Assembly: GCF_000961885.1 (NCBI RefSeq)
Contig: NZ_JZKH01000009.1
Coordinates: 69,185-133,184, forward strand
Origin: Streptomyces rubellomurinus
GTDB lineage: Bacteria > Actinomycetota > Actinomycetes > Streptomycetales > Streptomycetaceae
DNA: 64,000 bases
Direction of reading: 5' to 3'
Shown here: positions 34,116-42,544 of the stretch, piece after piece
Numbering within the stretch: position 1 is the first letter of the stretch
How the letters are laid out: every line of letters starts with the position of its first letter
The notes under the pieces: model-generated
Databases searched by the model: none
What the model was told of the DNA's origin: nothing
Seen by the model: the letters and a program-made list of their open reading frames with translations, nothing else
Made by a program: the position numbers and the translations under genes

Positions 34116-34642
34116 CGGCCCGTCCCCGGACGGCGCCCGCGGGGTGAAGGAGCGGGGCCCGTATCAGAGGCTGGGCGCGGAGGGCAAGGGTCGCCCGGTG
34201 GCGGGACCTCGCCACCGACCGTCAGAGGCCCGTGTGGAAACTTCTACACGAATGTAAAAGTCGGTCGGGCGCCATCGCCGGCCGCCGATCGAACTCGCGC
34301 TCGATCGGCGGCCGGGTGTCGACGCAGGCGGCCGGGCTGGATCGGGCCCGGAGCGTTCGGTGATGCCGGGTGAATCGTCCCGTTTCGTCCGCCACTTGAC
34401 CCTCTTTACCAACTGGCGGGACCTGGCCAATTCCTGAGGCAGACCTGTCAAAACAGCGGCCGGACTGCCACGCTTCTGGACAACCCCGGCGGTAGCCCCC
34501 ACCCCCCACCCCACGGTGGCGAGCCGCTCGAACGCGCGGGGTCACTGCACGTCAGCGCCCGTTCCGCCCCACAGGTGCCGACCCCGGCCCCCGGGACGCG
34601 GCGTGACCGCGCCCACACGCGGTTTCCCGGAAGGACTCGTAC
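34116..34642. other. Intergenic region between the kinase and the protease
   Basis: 527 bp. It holds a hairpin at 34278-34315 and a less GC-rich stretch around 34235-34262 (CTTCTACACGAATGTAAAAG) and 34380-34450 that could carry the protease promoter. No ORF with convincing codon bias. Confidence 0.5.
34278..34315. terminator. Hairpin downstream of the kinase gene
   Basis: Perfect 15-bp arms CCGGCCGCCGATCGA (34278-34292) and its complement (34301-34315), 8-nt loop. 163 bp after the kinase stop. Could be a terminator or a leader structure of the protease transcript. Confidence 0.55.
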
Positions 34643-36280
34643 GTGAAGCGAAAGCTCGCGGCTGTCGCCGTCGTCTCGGCCACCGCCCTTCTGACCGGCG
34701 TCGTCCAGGTGAGCGTCTCCCAGGCCGCCCCTGCCGCTCCCTCGATCCAGGCCCAGGCCGCCCACCAGCACGCCGCGGTGGTCGCCGTGGCCAACGGCCA
34801 GTCCGCCCCGCTCGCCAAGGCGCTGAACCTCGGCGACCAGGAGAAGCTGGTGGCGAAGGACGCCGTGATCGACCAGGACGGCACCCGCCACCTGCGCTTC
34901 GAGCGGACCTACGCCGGCCTGCCGGTCCTCGGCGGCGACCTGGTCGTCCACCAGAAGGCGGACGGCGGCGTGAAGTCGGTCGACAAGGCGGCCACCGCCA
35001 AGATCGCGCTGCCGAGCCTCACGCCGCGGATCCCGGCCGACCAGGCCGCCGCCGGTGCCGCCGGCGCCGTCAAGGCCACGGTCGGCCAGACCATCGACTC
35101 CGACGAGTCCCCGCTGGTCGGCGTGCACCAGACCGGCAAGGCCGAGCTGGTCGTCTGGGCGAACGACAACAACCCGCGCCTGGCCTACCGCACCACCGTC
35201 GAGGGCGTCCGCCAGGACGGCACCCCGAGCAGCCAGATCCTGATCACCGACGCGGCCAGCGGCGCGGTCCTCTCCACCCACGAGAAGATCGAGACCGCCG
35301 TCGGCACCGGCAACGGCGTCTTCGTCGGCCAGGTCCAGCTGACCACCAACCAGAACGGCTCGCAGTACGAGCTGAAGGACGCCTCCCGCGGCGGCCAGTC
35401 CACCAGCGACATGAGCAACGGGACCTCCGGCAGCGGCTCCCTGTTCGCGAACCCGAACAACAGCTTCGGCGACGGCACCGCCGCCAACCGCGAATCCGCC
35501 GCCGTGGACGCCCAGTTCGGCGCCGCCACCACCTGGGACTTCTACAAGAACACCTTCGGCCGCAACGGCATCCGCAACGACGGCGTCGGCGCCCTCAGCC
35601 GCGTCCACTACGGCTCCAACTACGTGAACGCGTTCTGGAGCGACGACTGCTTCTGCATGTCGTACGGCGACGGCGCCAACAACTCCGCCCCGCTCACCGA
35701 GATCGACGTGGCCGGCCACGAGATGAGCCACGGCGTCACCGCCGCGACCGCCGCGCTCAACTACTCGGGCGAGTCCGGCGGCCTCAACGAGGCCACCTCC
35801 GACATCATGGGCACGATGGTCGAGTGGTACGCCAACCTCCCCGCCAACCCGCCGAACTACCAGATCGGCGAGCTGATCAACCTGCGCGGCGACGGCAGCC
35901 CGCTGCGCTACATGGACCAGCCGAGCAAGGACGGCTCGTCCGCGGACTACTGGGACCCGAACGTCGGCAACCTGGACGTCCACTTCTCGTCCGGCGTCGC
36001 CAACCACTTCTTCTACCTGCTGTCCGAGGGCAGCGGCGCGAAGACCATCAACGGGTTCAGCTACAACAGCCCGACGTACGACGGCTCCACGCTCGCCGGC
36101 ATCGGTCGCGACAAGGCCGCGCAGATCTGGTACAAGGCGCTGACCGCGTACTTCACCTCCACCACCGACTACGCGGGCGCCCGCGCGGCCACCCTCAGCG
36201 CGGCGAGTGACCTGTACGGCGCCAACAGCGACGAGTACAACGCGGTCGCCGCCGCCTGGACGGCGGTCAACGTCAACTAG
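34643..36280 (+). CDS. Secreted thermolysin-like metalloprotease (M4)
   Basis: Zinc endopeptidase exported from the cell, 545 residues as a preproenzyme. Signal peptide of about 29 residues (KRKLAAVAVVSATALLTG, cleavage after SQA). An FTP/PepSY propeptide follows to about residue 205. The catalytic domain has the zinc motif HEMSH (359-363), third ligand Glu383 in GGLNEATSD, and the active-site His in DVHFSSGVANHFFYLLS. The GTG at 34643 has GGAAGGA 7 nt upstream. The spacing of the zinc ligands equals that of thermolysin, so it should be active. Confidence 0.95.
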   Translation: MKRKLAAVAVVSATALLTGVVQVSVSQAAPAAPSIQAQAAHQHAAVVAVANGQSAPLAKALNLGDQEKLVAKDAVIDQDGTRHLRFERTYAGLPVLGGDLVVHQKADGGVKSVDKAATAKIALPSLTPRIPADQAAAGAAGAVKATVGQTIDSDESPLVGVHQTGKAELVVWANDNNPRLAYRTTVEGVRQDGTPSSQILITDAASGAVLSTHEKIETAVGTGNGVFVGQVQLTTNQNGSQYELKDASRGGQSTSDMSNGTSGSGSLFANPNNSFGDGTAANRESAAVDAQFGAATTWDFYKNTFGRNGIRNDGVGALSRVHYGSNYVNAFWSDDCFCMSYGDGANNSAPLTEIDVAGHEMSHGVTAATAALNYSGESGGLNEATSDIMGTMVEWYANLPANPPNYQIGELINLRGDGSPLRYMDQPSKDGSSADYWDPNVGNLDVHFSSGVANHFFYLLSEGSGAKTINGFSYNSPTYDGSTLAGIGRDKAAQIWYKALTAYFTSTTDYAGARAATLSAASDLYGANSDEYNAVAAAWTAVNVN

Positions 36281-36866
36281 GCTGGGACTGACGCCGGTTC
36301 GGGCCCGAGTTGGGCGGGCGCGGACCGGCGGGCTCCCCGACGAGGGGTCCCGCCGAGCCCAGGGTGCGGCTCGGCGGGGCCCCTCCGTTCCCGTTTCGCC
36401 CCCGCCCGGTCGGGGCGCGTCGCCGGCGCCGTGGCCAGGCCGACCGGCGAGCCCCGTCGACCCGCTGCCCGTGCTGATCGGCCTGCCAGTCCGGCCCGTC
36501 CTGCTGGTGCCGCTCCTGGGCGGCCAGTACGGCGTCCGCGTGGTCGGCGGCCCACGCGCCGAGCGCGCGGATCGGGCCGAGCAGGGCGGTGCCCGCCTCG
36601 GTGAGCGCGTAGTCCACCCGGGGCGGGGCCTCGGCGTAACGCCGGTGCTCGACCAAGCCGTTGAACTCCAGCCGGCGCAGCGTCTCGTTGAGCACCTTCG
36701 GACTGATCCCGCCGATCCGGGCCAGCAGCGCCCGGGGGCGCATCGGCCCGCGCTCGCCGAGGACGTACACCACCACGCTGTCCCACCGGTTGGCGATCAC
36801 CTCGAAGGCCAGCCGGGCCCGGCAGTCGGCGGCGAACACGCCGCCGCCCAGATCGTCGCTCTCCAT
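36273..36866 (-). CDS. HxlR-family transcriptional regulator with unusual C-terminal extension
   Basis: Winged-helix regulator, 197 residues. The HxlR domain covers residues 10-115 (CRARLAFEVIANRWDSVVVYVLGERGPMRP, then GGISPKVLNETLRRLEFNGLVEH). Normal members end near residue 130. Here about 65 more Arg/Pro/Gly-rich residues run through the strong hairpin at 36342-36385 and end 8 bp inside the convergent protease gene. This suggests a frameshift that removed the old stop. Divergent from the oxidoreductase gene at 36994, its likely target. Confidence 0.85.
   Translation of the reverse strand: MESDDLGGGVFAADCRARLAFEVIANRWDSVVVYVLGERGPMRPRALLARIGGISPKVLNETLRRLEFNGLVEHRRYAEAPPRVDYALTEAGTALLGPIRALGAWAADHADAVLAAQERHQQDGPDWQADQHGQRVDGARRSAWPRRRRRAPTGRGRNGNGGAPPSRTLGSAGPLVGEPAGPRPPNSGPNRRQSQPS
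36342..36385. terminator. Strong bidirectional hairpin after the protease gene
   Basis: Arms 36342-36359 (GAGGGGTCCCGCCGAGCC) and 36368-36385 pair at 17 of 18 positions with an 8-nt loop, 62 bp past the protease stop. It also lies inside the extended reading of the HxlR gene. Confidence 0.8.
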
Positions 36867-36993
36867 CCCCCCATCCTGCCCGATCCGTTGCGTACCCGGC
36901 GGTGTGCAACGGCCGGACTAGCGTCCGGGGCACGGCGGTTCGCCCAGCGGTGCGGGTCCGGCGCATACGGCTGACGACGGTGGGGAGTGGGAC

Positions 36994-37674
36994 ATGCGGA
37001 CGATACGGATCGGCATCCTCGGGACGGGTGCCATGGCGGCGGCGCTCGGCGGAGCCTGGGTACGGGCCGGGCACGAGGTCACGGTGGGCGGGCGCGACCC
37101 CGAGGCGGCCCGGCGGCTCGCCGCCCGGATCGGGGCGACGGGCGGCGGCGACCCGGCTGCGGCGGTTCGGTCCGCCGAGGCGGTGCTGGTCGCGGTGCCG
37201 GCCGGGGTGGCGGCGGCGGTGGTCGAGCCGCTGGCGGCCGACCTGGCCGGGCGGGTGCTGCTGGACTGCACCGTGCCGATGGCCCCCGGCCCGGACGGAC
37301 CGGCCCTGACCACGGCCGGCGGCGGGGACTCCGTCGCCCGCAGGCTCGCTGCGGCGGCCCCGGCCGCCCGGGTGGTGAAGGCGTTCGGCATCTGCCACGA
37401 GAGCATCTGGACGATGCCGCGACCGGGTTTCGAGGGCGCGCCGCTCGGCGTCCCCTACTGCGGGGACGATCCGGACGCCGCCGCCCTGGTCGCCGGGCTG
37501 GTGGACTCGATGGGGTGCGTGCCCGTGCACTGCGGCGGCCTCGACCGGGCCGCGCTGCTGGAGGCGACGGCGGTCTTCGCGATCGGCGCCTGGTGGGCCG
37601 GGGGCGAAGCCCGGCACGTCTTCCCCTCGCCCGCCCTCGCGCCGGGGGCGGTGGACGACGACGAGGAGGAGTAG
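36994..37674 (+). CDS. NAD(P)-binding oxidoreductase, F420-dependent NADP reductase-like
   Basis: 226-residue Rossmann protein of the F420_oxidored family. The dinucleotide motif is GILGTGAMAAALGGAW at residues 6-21, followed by GGRDPEAARRLA, where the Arg suits NADP. LLDCTVPMAPG and VVKAFGICHESIW continue the family pattern. An acidic tail (DDDEEE) ends it. Divergent from the HxlR regulator with 127 bp between. Could be NADPH:F420 reductase or a paralogue with another substrate. Heptad copy 4 begins 37 bp after the stop. Confidence 0.82.
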   Translation: MRTIRIGILGTGAMAAALGGAWVRAGHEVTVGGRDPEAARRLAARIGATGGGDPAAAVRSAEAVLVAVPAGVAAAVVEPLAADLAGRVLLDCTVPMAPGPDGPALTTAGGGDSVARRLAAAAPAARVVKAFGICHESIWTMPRPGFEGAPLGVPYCGDDPDAAALVAGLVDSMGCVPVHCGGLDRAALLEATAVFAIGAWWAGGEARHVFPSPALAPGAVDDDEEE

Positions 37675-37711
37675 CGGCCGGGGCCGGGGCGAGGGCGGCG
37701 AGCGGATTCCG

Positions 37712-37830
37712 GCTGACAGCTGACGGCGAACAGATGACAACTGACAGATAACAGCGAACAGATAACAGATTTCAACATCTGAAAGTTGTTCGCTGTTATC
37801 TGTCAGTTGTTTCCTGTCATTTGTTCGCCG
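37712..37830. repeat. Heptad-repeat inverted element, copy 4 (longest stem)
   Basis: Seventeen words in register between convergent genes. Left words: GCTGACA, GCTGACG, GCGAACA, GATGACA, ACTGACA, GATAACA, GCGAACA, GATAACA, GATTTCA. Right words: TTCGCTG, TTATCTG, TCAGTTG, TTTCCTG, TCATTTG, TTCGCCG. Bases 37739-37760 pair perfectly over 22 bp with 37787-37808. The right arm contains one extra word relative to the left further out. The last eight codons and the stop of the MerR gene lie in it. Confidence 0.9.
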
Positions 37831-38669
37831 CCCGGTCCGTGCTCGCCCTCCGGCTCGGACTCGCCCTCCGGCCCGTGCTCCCGTCGTTGGCGCAGCAGTT
37901 CGTCGTACTCGGCGTGCACCCGGCGGTCCATGGCGAGGGTGAACTGCGCGTCGGCGACGGTGCGGGCCAACGGCCGGACCCGCAGGATGCGTTCGGTGAG
38001 CCGGGCGGCCTCGCCGGGGGCGAGCGGGGTGTCGGTGGAGAGCGCGCTGAGCAGGTGCTCGCTGACGACCTCGATGAAGATCTCGGCGATCGCGTCCACG
38101 TGCTCGCGGGTGCGCCGGCTGGCGTCGAGCACGGCGGCGAGCGGCACGCCCTCCGCGACGAGTTCGGTGGTGGCGTCCATCAGTCGCCGGCTGACGTGGG
38201 TGATCCCGTCGTCGGTGATGGTGATGTAGCCCTGGGCGATGGATTCGGCCGTGTTCTCCTCGGTGAGCTGGTCCCCGAAGGCGGCTTTGAGCTCGTCCCA
38301 GTCGAGCCGCACCGGCGTCTCGTCCGACCAGGGGGCGACGATCGCGGCCTCCAGCCCGATGAGTTCGGCGACGTCGCGGCCGCTCTCGCCGGCGCCGATG
38401 AGTTCGGTGATCCCGCCGAGGGTGTGGCCGCGGTCGAGCAGTTCGGCGATCATCCGCAGCCGGGCCAGGTGCTCCTCGCCGTACCAGGCGATCCGGCCCT
38501 GCTTGCGGGGCGGCTGGAGCAGTTTGCGTTCGCGGTAGAAGCGCAGGGTGCGGGTGGTGATGCCGGCCGCCTCGGCCAGTTCCTCCACCCGGTATTCGCG
38601 CCGGTGTTCGCGTCCGCCGTTCTTCTCGTCGCCCGCGGCTGCGCTGACCTTGTCCACGGCGTTCAGCAT
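37803..38669 (-). CDS. MerR-family transcriptional regulator
   Basis: 288 residues. The N-terminal winged helix (25-95) reads YRVEELAEAAGITTRTLRFYRERKLL and then GRIAWYGEEHLARLRMIAELLDRGHTLGGI. The larger C-terminal part (100-265) is helical with no metal-binding cysteines, so it probably senses an organic ligand. I chose the ATG at 38669; the reading could extend to 38765. The C-terminus (EQMTGNN) is encoded by heptad copy 4 and follows an acidic Gly/Glu/Pro repeat. Divergent from the flavin monooxygenase operon, which it likely controls. Confidence 0.88.
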   Translation of the reverse strand: MLNAVDKVSAAAGDEKNGGREHRREYRVEELAEAAGITTRTLRFYRERKLLQPPRKQGRIAWYGEEHLARLRMIAELLDRGHTLGGITELIGAGESGRDVAELIGLEAAIVAPWSDETPVRLDWDELKAAFGDQLTEENTAESIAQGYITITDDGITHVSRRLMDATTELVAEGVPLAAVLDASRRTREHVDAIAEIFIEVVSEHLLSALSTDTPLAPGEAARLTERILRVRPLARTVADAQFTLAMDRRVHAEYDELLRQRREHGPEGESEPEGEHGPGGEQMTGNN

Positions 38670-38875
38670 AGGTGCGCGCGGTCGCGGCTTCGGCGGCTTG
38701 GAGAATGGGCTGTCGAACGCGCGCCGGATCCGCACTGCCGTGCTTCTTCCATCCGGTGTCAACAAGGGCTACCCTGCCAACCGTGCCAGTGTTTACTGGC
38801 GCGATTGGCGGGGTCCGGTTCCGGGGCAGGCCCGGGAGCGCGCGATCACCGCCCCCACCCTCAGGAGGAGGCCGC

Positions 38876-40558
38876 ATGGCATTCAGCAGCAAGCGCCCCG
38901 GCTCCGGTGCGCCCGGCGCGCCCGCTCCCCGCGCGGCCGCTCCCGACGCCTCCGCTCCCGGCGCCCCTGCTGCGGGCGCGCCGGAGCAGGCCGTCCCGCA
39001 CGTCCGGGTGGCGGTGATCGGATCCGGCTTCGGCGGCCTCGCCGCCGCCGTCCGCCTGCGGCGCGCCGGGATCACCGACTTCGTCGTCCTGGAGCGGGCC
39101 GACTCGGTCGGCGGCACCTGGCGCGACAACAGCTACCCCGGCTGCGCCTGCGACGTGCCCTCGCACCTCTACTCCTACTCCTTCGCGCCGAACCCCGAGT
39201 GGCCGCGCAGCTTCTCCGGCCAGCCGGACATCCGTGCCTACTTGGAGAAGGTCGCCACCGTCTTCCGCCTGCGCCCGCACCTGCGCTTCAACACCGAGGT
39301 GCTGGAGGCCCGTTGGGACAACGAGCGGACCCACTGGCGGATCGCCACCTCGGCCGGCCGGTGGACGGCCGACGCCGTGGTGTCCGCCGCCGGCCCGCTC
39401 GCCGACCCGCAGATCCCCGACCTCCCCGGGCTCGACGCCTTCCCCGGCAAGGTGTTCCACTCCTCCCGCTGGGACCACGACTACGACCTGACCGGCAAGC
39501 GCGTCGCGATGGTCGGCACCGGCGCGTCCGCCGCCCAGATCATTCCGTCGATCCAGCCGCAGGTCGGCGAACTGACGGTCTTCCAGCGCACCCCCGCCTG
39601 GGTCCTGCCACGCCGGGACCGCGAGATCACCAAGCTGGAGAAGTGGCTGCACACCCGGGTGCCCGCCACCACCTCCGTCCGCCGCGGCGCCCTCTTCGCG
39701 CTCCGCGAGCTCCAGGTCGACGCCTTCGTGCGCCGCCCCGGCCTGCTGCGCGTCGTCCAGCAGCTCGCCCAGCGCCACCTCGCCCAGGCGGTCGCCGACC
39801 CGGCGCTGCGCGCCAAACTCACCCCGGACTACCGGATCGGCTGCAAGCGCATCCTGCTGAGCAACACCTACTACCCGGCGCTCGCCGCACCCAACACCGA
39901 GGTCGTCGCGTCCGGCCTGGGCGAGGTGCGCGGCTCGACCCTGGTCGCCTCGGACGGGACCGAGCGCGAGGTGGACGCCATCGTCTTCGGCACCGGCTTC
40001 CATGTCACCGACATGCCCATCAGCTCCAAGGTGTTCGGCGTCGACGGGACGAGCCTCGCCGAGGAGTGGAAGGACGGCATGGAGGCGCTGCGCGGCTCGA
40101 CGGTGCGCGGCTTCCCGAACCTGTTCTTCGTCATCGGCCCCAACACCGGCCTCGGCAACAGCTCGATGATCCTCATGATCGAGTCCCAAGTGAACTACCT
40201 GATAGACGCGTTGACCACGCTCGACGCGGTCGGCGCGGCCGCCATGCAGCCCACGGCGCGCGCCCAGCGGCGGTGGAACCTCGAACTGCAGCACCGGATG
40301 GACCGCACGGTGTGGACCACCGGCGGCTGCCGTAGCTGGTACCTGGACCCGAACGGCAAGAACACCGTGCTGTGGCCCGGCTCCACCACCTCCTTCCGCC
40401 GCGCCACCCGCAAGGTCGACCTCGGCGAGTACGAACTGACGATGCGGCCCGTGCCGGCTCCCGCGTCCGCAGCGGCCTCGTCCGCGGCCTCGGTCGCCGA
40501 GTCCGCCGCCGCGGCCGCCCCCTCGTCCGCCGCGTCCGTCGAGGAGGTGTCCGCGTGA
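38876..40558 (+). CDS. Flavin-containing Baeyer-Villiger-type monooxygenase
   Basis: FAD- and NADPH-dependent monooxygenase, 560 residues. An Ala/Pro-rich leader of 40 residues precedes the FAD motif GSGFGGLAAAVRL. The fingerprint FPGKVFHSSRWDHD matches the Baeyer-Villiger consensus FxGxxxHxxxW. The NADPH motif is GTGASAAQIIPSI. Strong ribosome site AGGAGGAG before the ATG. An Ala/Ser-rich tail ends it. Its stop overlaps the hydrolase gene (GTGA). With the hydrolase and SDR it resembles the mycobacterial mymA operon, suggesting turnover of long-chain or cyclic ketones through esters. Confidence 0.92.
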   Translation: MAFSSKRPGSGAPGAPAPRAAAPDASAPGAPAAGAPEQAVPHVRVAVIGSGFGGLAAAVRLRRAGITDFVVLERADSVGGTWRDNSYPGCACDVPSHLYSYSFAPNPEWPRSFSGQPDIRAYLEKVATVFRLRPHLRFNTEVLEARWDNERTHWRIATSAGRWTADAVVSAAGPLADPQIPDLPGLDAFPGKVFHSSRWDHDYDLTGKRVAMVGTGASAAQIIPSIQPQVGELTVFQRTPAWVLPRRDREITKLEKWLHTRVPATTSVRRGALFALRELQVDAFVRRPGLLRVVQQLAQRHLAQAVADPALRAKLTPDYRIGCKRILLSNTYYPALAAPNTEVVASGLGEVRGSTLVASDGTEREVDAIVFGTGFHVTDMPISSKVFGVDGTSLAEEWKDGMEALRGSTVRGFPNLFFVIGPNTGLGNSSMILMIESQVNYLIDALTTLDAVGAAAMQPTARAQRRWNLELQHRMDRTVWTTGGCRSWYLDPNGKNTVLWPGSTTSFRRATRKVDLGEYELTMRPVPAPASAAASSAASVAESAAAAAPSSAASVEEVSA

Positions 40559-41580
40559 GCGCCGCCCGGCTGCCCGCCGACTACGAACCACCCGTTCCCA
40601 TCGAGGAGTTGAGTGTCCGCTCGGCGGACGGGATCCGGCTGCACGTCGAGGTCCACGGCCGGCCCGGCGCGCCCACCGTGGTGCTGGCGCACGGCTGGAC
40701 CTGCTCGACCGCCTTCTGGGCGCCGGTGATCCGCCGACTCGCCGACAGCTACCGGGTGGTGGCCTACGACCAGCGCGGCCACGGGCGCAGCGAGGTCCCG
40801 CCGAGCCGGGCCCGGTACTCCACCCGGGCGCTCGTCGACGACCTGGCCGCCGTGCTCGCCGCGACCGTTCCGGCGGGAAAGCGGGCCCTCCTCGCGGGCC
40901 ACAGCATGGGCGGGATGACCATCATGGCCGCCGGCGGCCGCGCCGAGGTCGCCGAGCGCACCGCCGCCGCCGTCCTGGTCTCCACCGGGGCAGGGGAGTT
41001 GGTGGCCGAACTCACCGTCCTGCCCCAGGCCGTACGCCCCGCGGGCCTGCGCCGTTTCCTGCACCGGCGGATGCTGCACGCCCGGCTGCCGCTCGGGCCG
41101 GTCACGCCGGTGAGCCGGGCCGTGCTCAAGTACACGACCATGGGGCCGGGTTCGCCGGCCGGCCAGGTCGAGGCGACGGCCCGGATCGTGCATGCCTGCC
41201 CGGCGGCCGTCCGGGCCAACTGGGCGAGGGTGCTGGACCGCCTGGACGTCCACGCTCCGCTCGCCCGGCTCGCCGCGCCGACCGCGGTCGTCGTCGGCAC
41301 CGCGGACCGGCTCACCCCGCAGCCGCACGCCCACCGCATCGTCGCCGAACTGGCCGACCCGCAGGGGCTGTTGCTGCTGCCCGGGGTCGGTCACATGGCG
41401 CCGCTGGAACGGCCGGCGGAGGTCGCCGCCGAGATCCACCGGATGGCGCTCGCGCACCTGCCGGCGGCCGGCCCCACCGCCGCCGACCCCGCCGACCCCG
41501 CCGACCCCGCGGGCCCCGCGGGCCCCGCCACCGCCGTTCCCGTCTCCGTCCCCGAGGTCGAGAGGACCGCCGCCGCATGA
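40555..41580 (+). CDS. Alpha/beta hydrolase of the monooxygenase operon
   Basis: 341 residues. Oxyanion HGWTCSTAFW, nucleophile GHSMGG (Ser about 121), acid Asp in VVGTADRLTP and catalytic His in GVGHMAPLERP: a complete triad. The C-terminal 35 residues are an Ala-Asp-Pro repeat. Translationally coupled on both sides. It could hydrolyse the ester or lactone formed by the monooxygenase. Confidence 0.92.
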   Translation: MSAARLPADYEPPVPIEELSVRSADGIRLHVEVHGRPGAPTVVLAHGWTCSTAFWAPVIRRLADSYRVVAYDQRGHGRSEVPPSRARYSTRALVDDLAAVLAATVPAGKRALLAGHSMGGMTIMAAGGRAEVAERTAAAVLVSTGAGELVAELTVLPQAVRPAGLRRFLHRRMLHARLPLGPVTPVSRAVLKYTTMGPGSPAGQVEATARIVHACPAAVRANWARVLDRLDVHAPLARLAAPTAVVVGTADRLTPQPHAHRIVAELADPQGLLLLPGVGHMAPLERPAEVAAEIHRMALAHLPAAGPTAADPADPADPAGPAGPATAVPVSVPEVERTAAA

Positions 41581-42494
41581 ACGCCATCCCGCCGCTGTCC
41601 GAGCAGGTCGTCGTCGTCACCGGGGCCGCTCGGGGCGTGGGTGCCTCGCTCGCCCGGAAGCTGGCCCGGCGCGGGGCCAGGGTCGCGCTGCTCGGCCTGG
41701 AGCCGGAGGAGCTGAAGGACGTCGCGACGCAGTGCGGCCCGTCCGCCACCAGCTGGGAGGCGGACGTCACCGACCTCGACGCGCTGAGCGACGTCGCCCG
41801 GCGGATCAAGGAGCACTACGGGCGGATCGACGCCGTCGTCGCCAACGCCGGGATCGCCATCGGCGGGCCGCTGGCCGACAGCGACCACCGGGCGTTCAGC
41901 CGGGTGATCGAGGTCAACCTGCTGGGCAGTGTCGCCACCGCGCGGGCCTTCCTGCCGGCGCTCGCCGAGAGCCGCGGCTACCTGCTGCAGATCGCCTCGC
42001 TCGCGGCGCTCACGCCGGCCCCGCTCATGAGCGCGTACTGCGCGAGCAAGTCCGGGGTGGAGGCCTTCGCCCACTCGATCCGCGCCGAGGTCGCCCACCA
42101 GGGCGTCAAGGTCGGTGTCGGATACCTGAGTTGGACCGACACGGACATGGTGCGCGGCGCCGACCAGGACGCGGTGCTGAAGCAGATGCGCAGCCGGCTG
42201 CCGTGGCCGGCGAACAAGACGTACCCGCTGGAGCCCGCGGTGGACCGGATCGTCGCCGGGATCGCCCGCCGCTCCGCGCACGTCTACGCCCAGGCCTGGC
42301 TGCGCGGCATGCAGCCGGTCCGGTGGATGCTGCCGAGCCTGATCGCGCTGGTGGGCTCCCGCGACGTCGCCAGGCTCGCGCCGCAGCTCGCCGCGACCGC
42401 CGCCTCACGGCTGCGCGCGGTCGGCGCGGGCGGCGCCGCGGACACGGCCGCGGACACCGCCGCGCGCGGCGGCCGGAGCGGCCCGGCGCGCTGA
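41577..42494 (+). CDS. Short-chain dehydrogenase/reductase of the monooxygenase operon
   Basis: SDR, 305 residues. Cofactor motif TGAARGVGASLA (TGxxxGxG), NAGI (NAG motif), catalytic Ser in IASLAALTP and YCASK (YxxxK). The C-terminal region is longer than usual, with a hydrophobic stretch near 245-260. Start overlaps the hydrolase stop (ATGA). May oxidise an alcohol to the ketone used by the monooxygenase. Confidence 0.92.
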   Translation: MNAIPPLSEQVVVVTGAARGVGASLARKLARRGARVALLGLEPEELKDVATQCGPSATSWEADVTDLDALSDVARRIKEHYGRIDAVVANAGIAIGGPLADSDHRAFSRVIEVNLLGSVATARAFLPALAESRGYLLQIASLAALTPAPLMSAYCASKSGVEAFAHSIRAEVAHQGVKVGVGYLSWTDTDMVRGADQDAVLKQMRSRLPWPANKTYPLEPAVDRIVAGIARRSAHVYAQAWLRGMQPVRWMLPSLIALVGSRDVARLAPQLAATAASRLRAVGAGGAADTAADTAARGGRSGPAR

Positions 42495-42544
42495 CGTACG
42501 GCGGTGCGGCGCTCGTAGCCGCGCGCGGCCGCGTCTGCCGGGTG

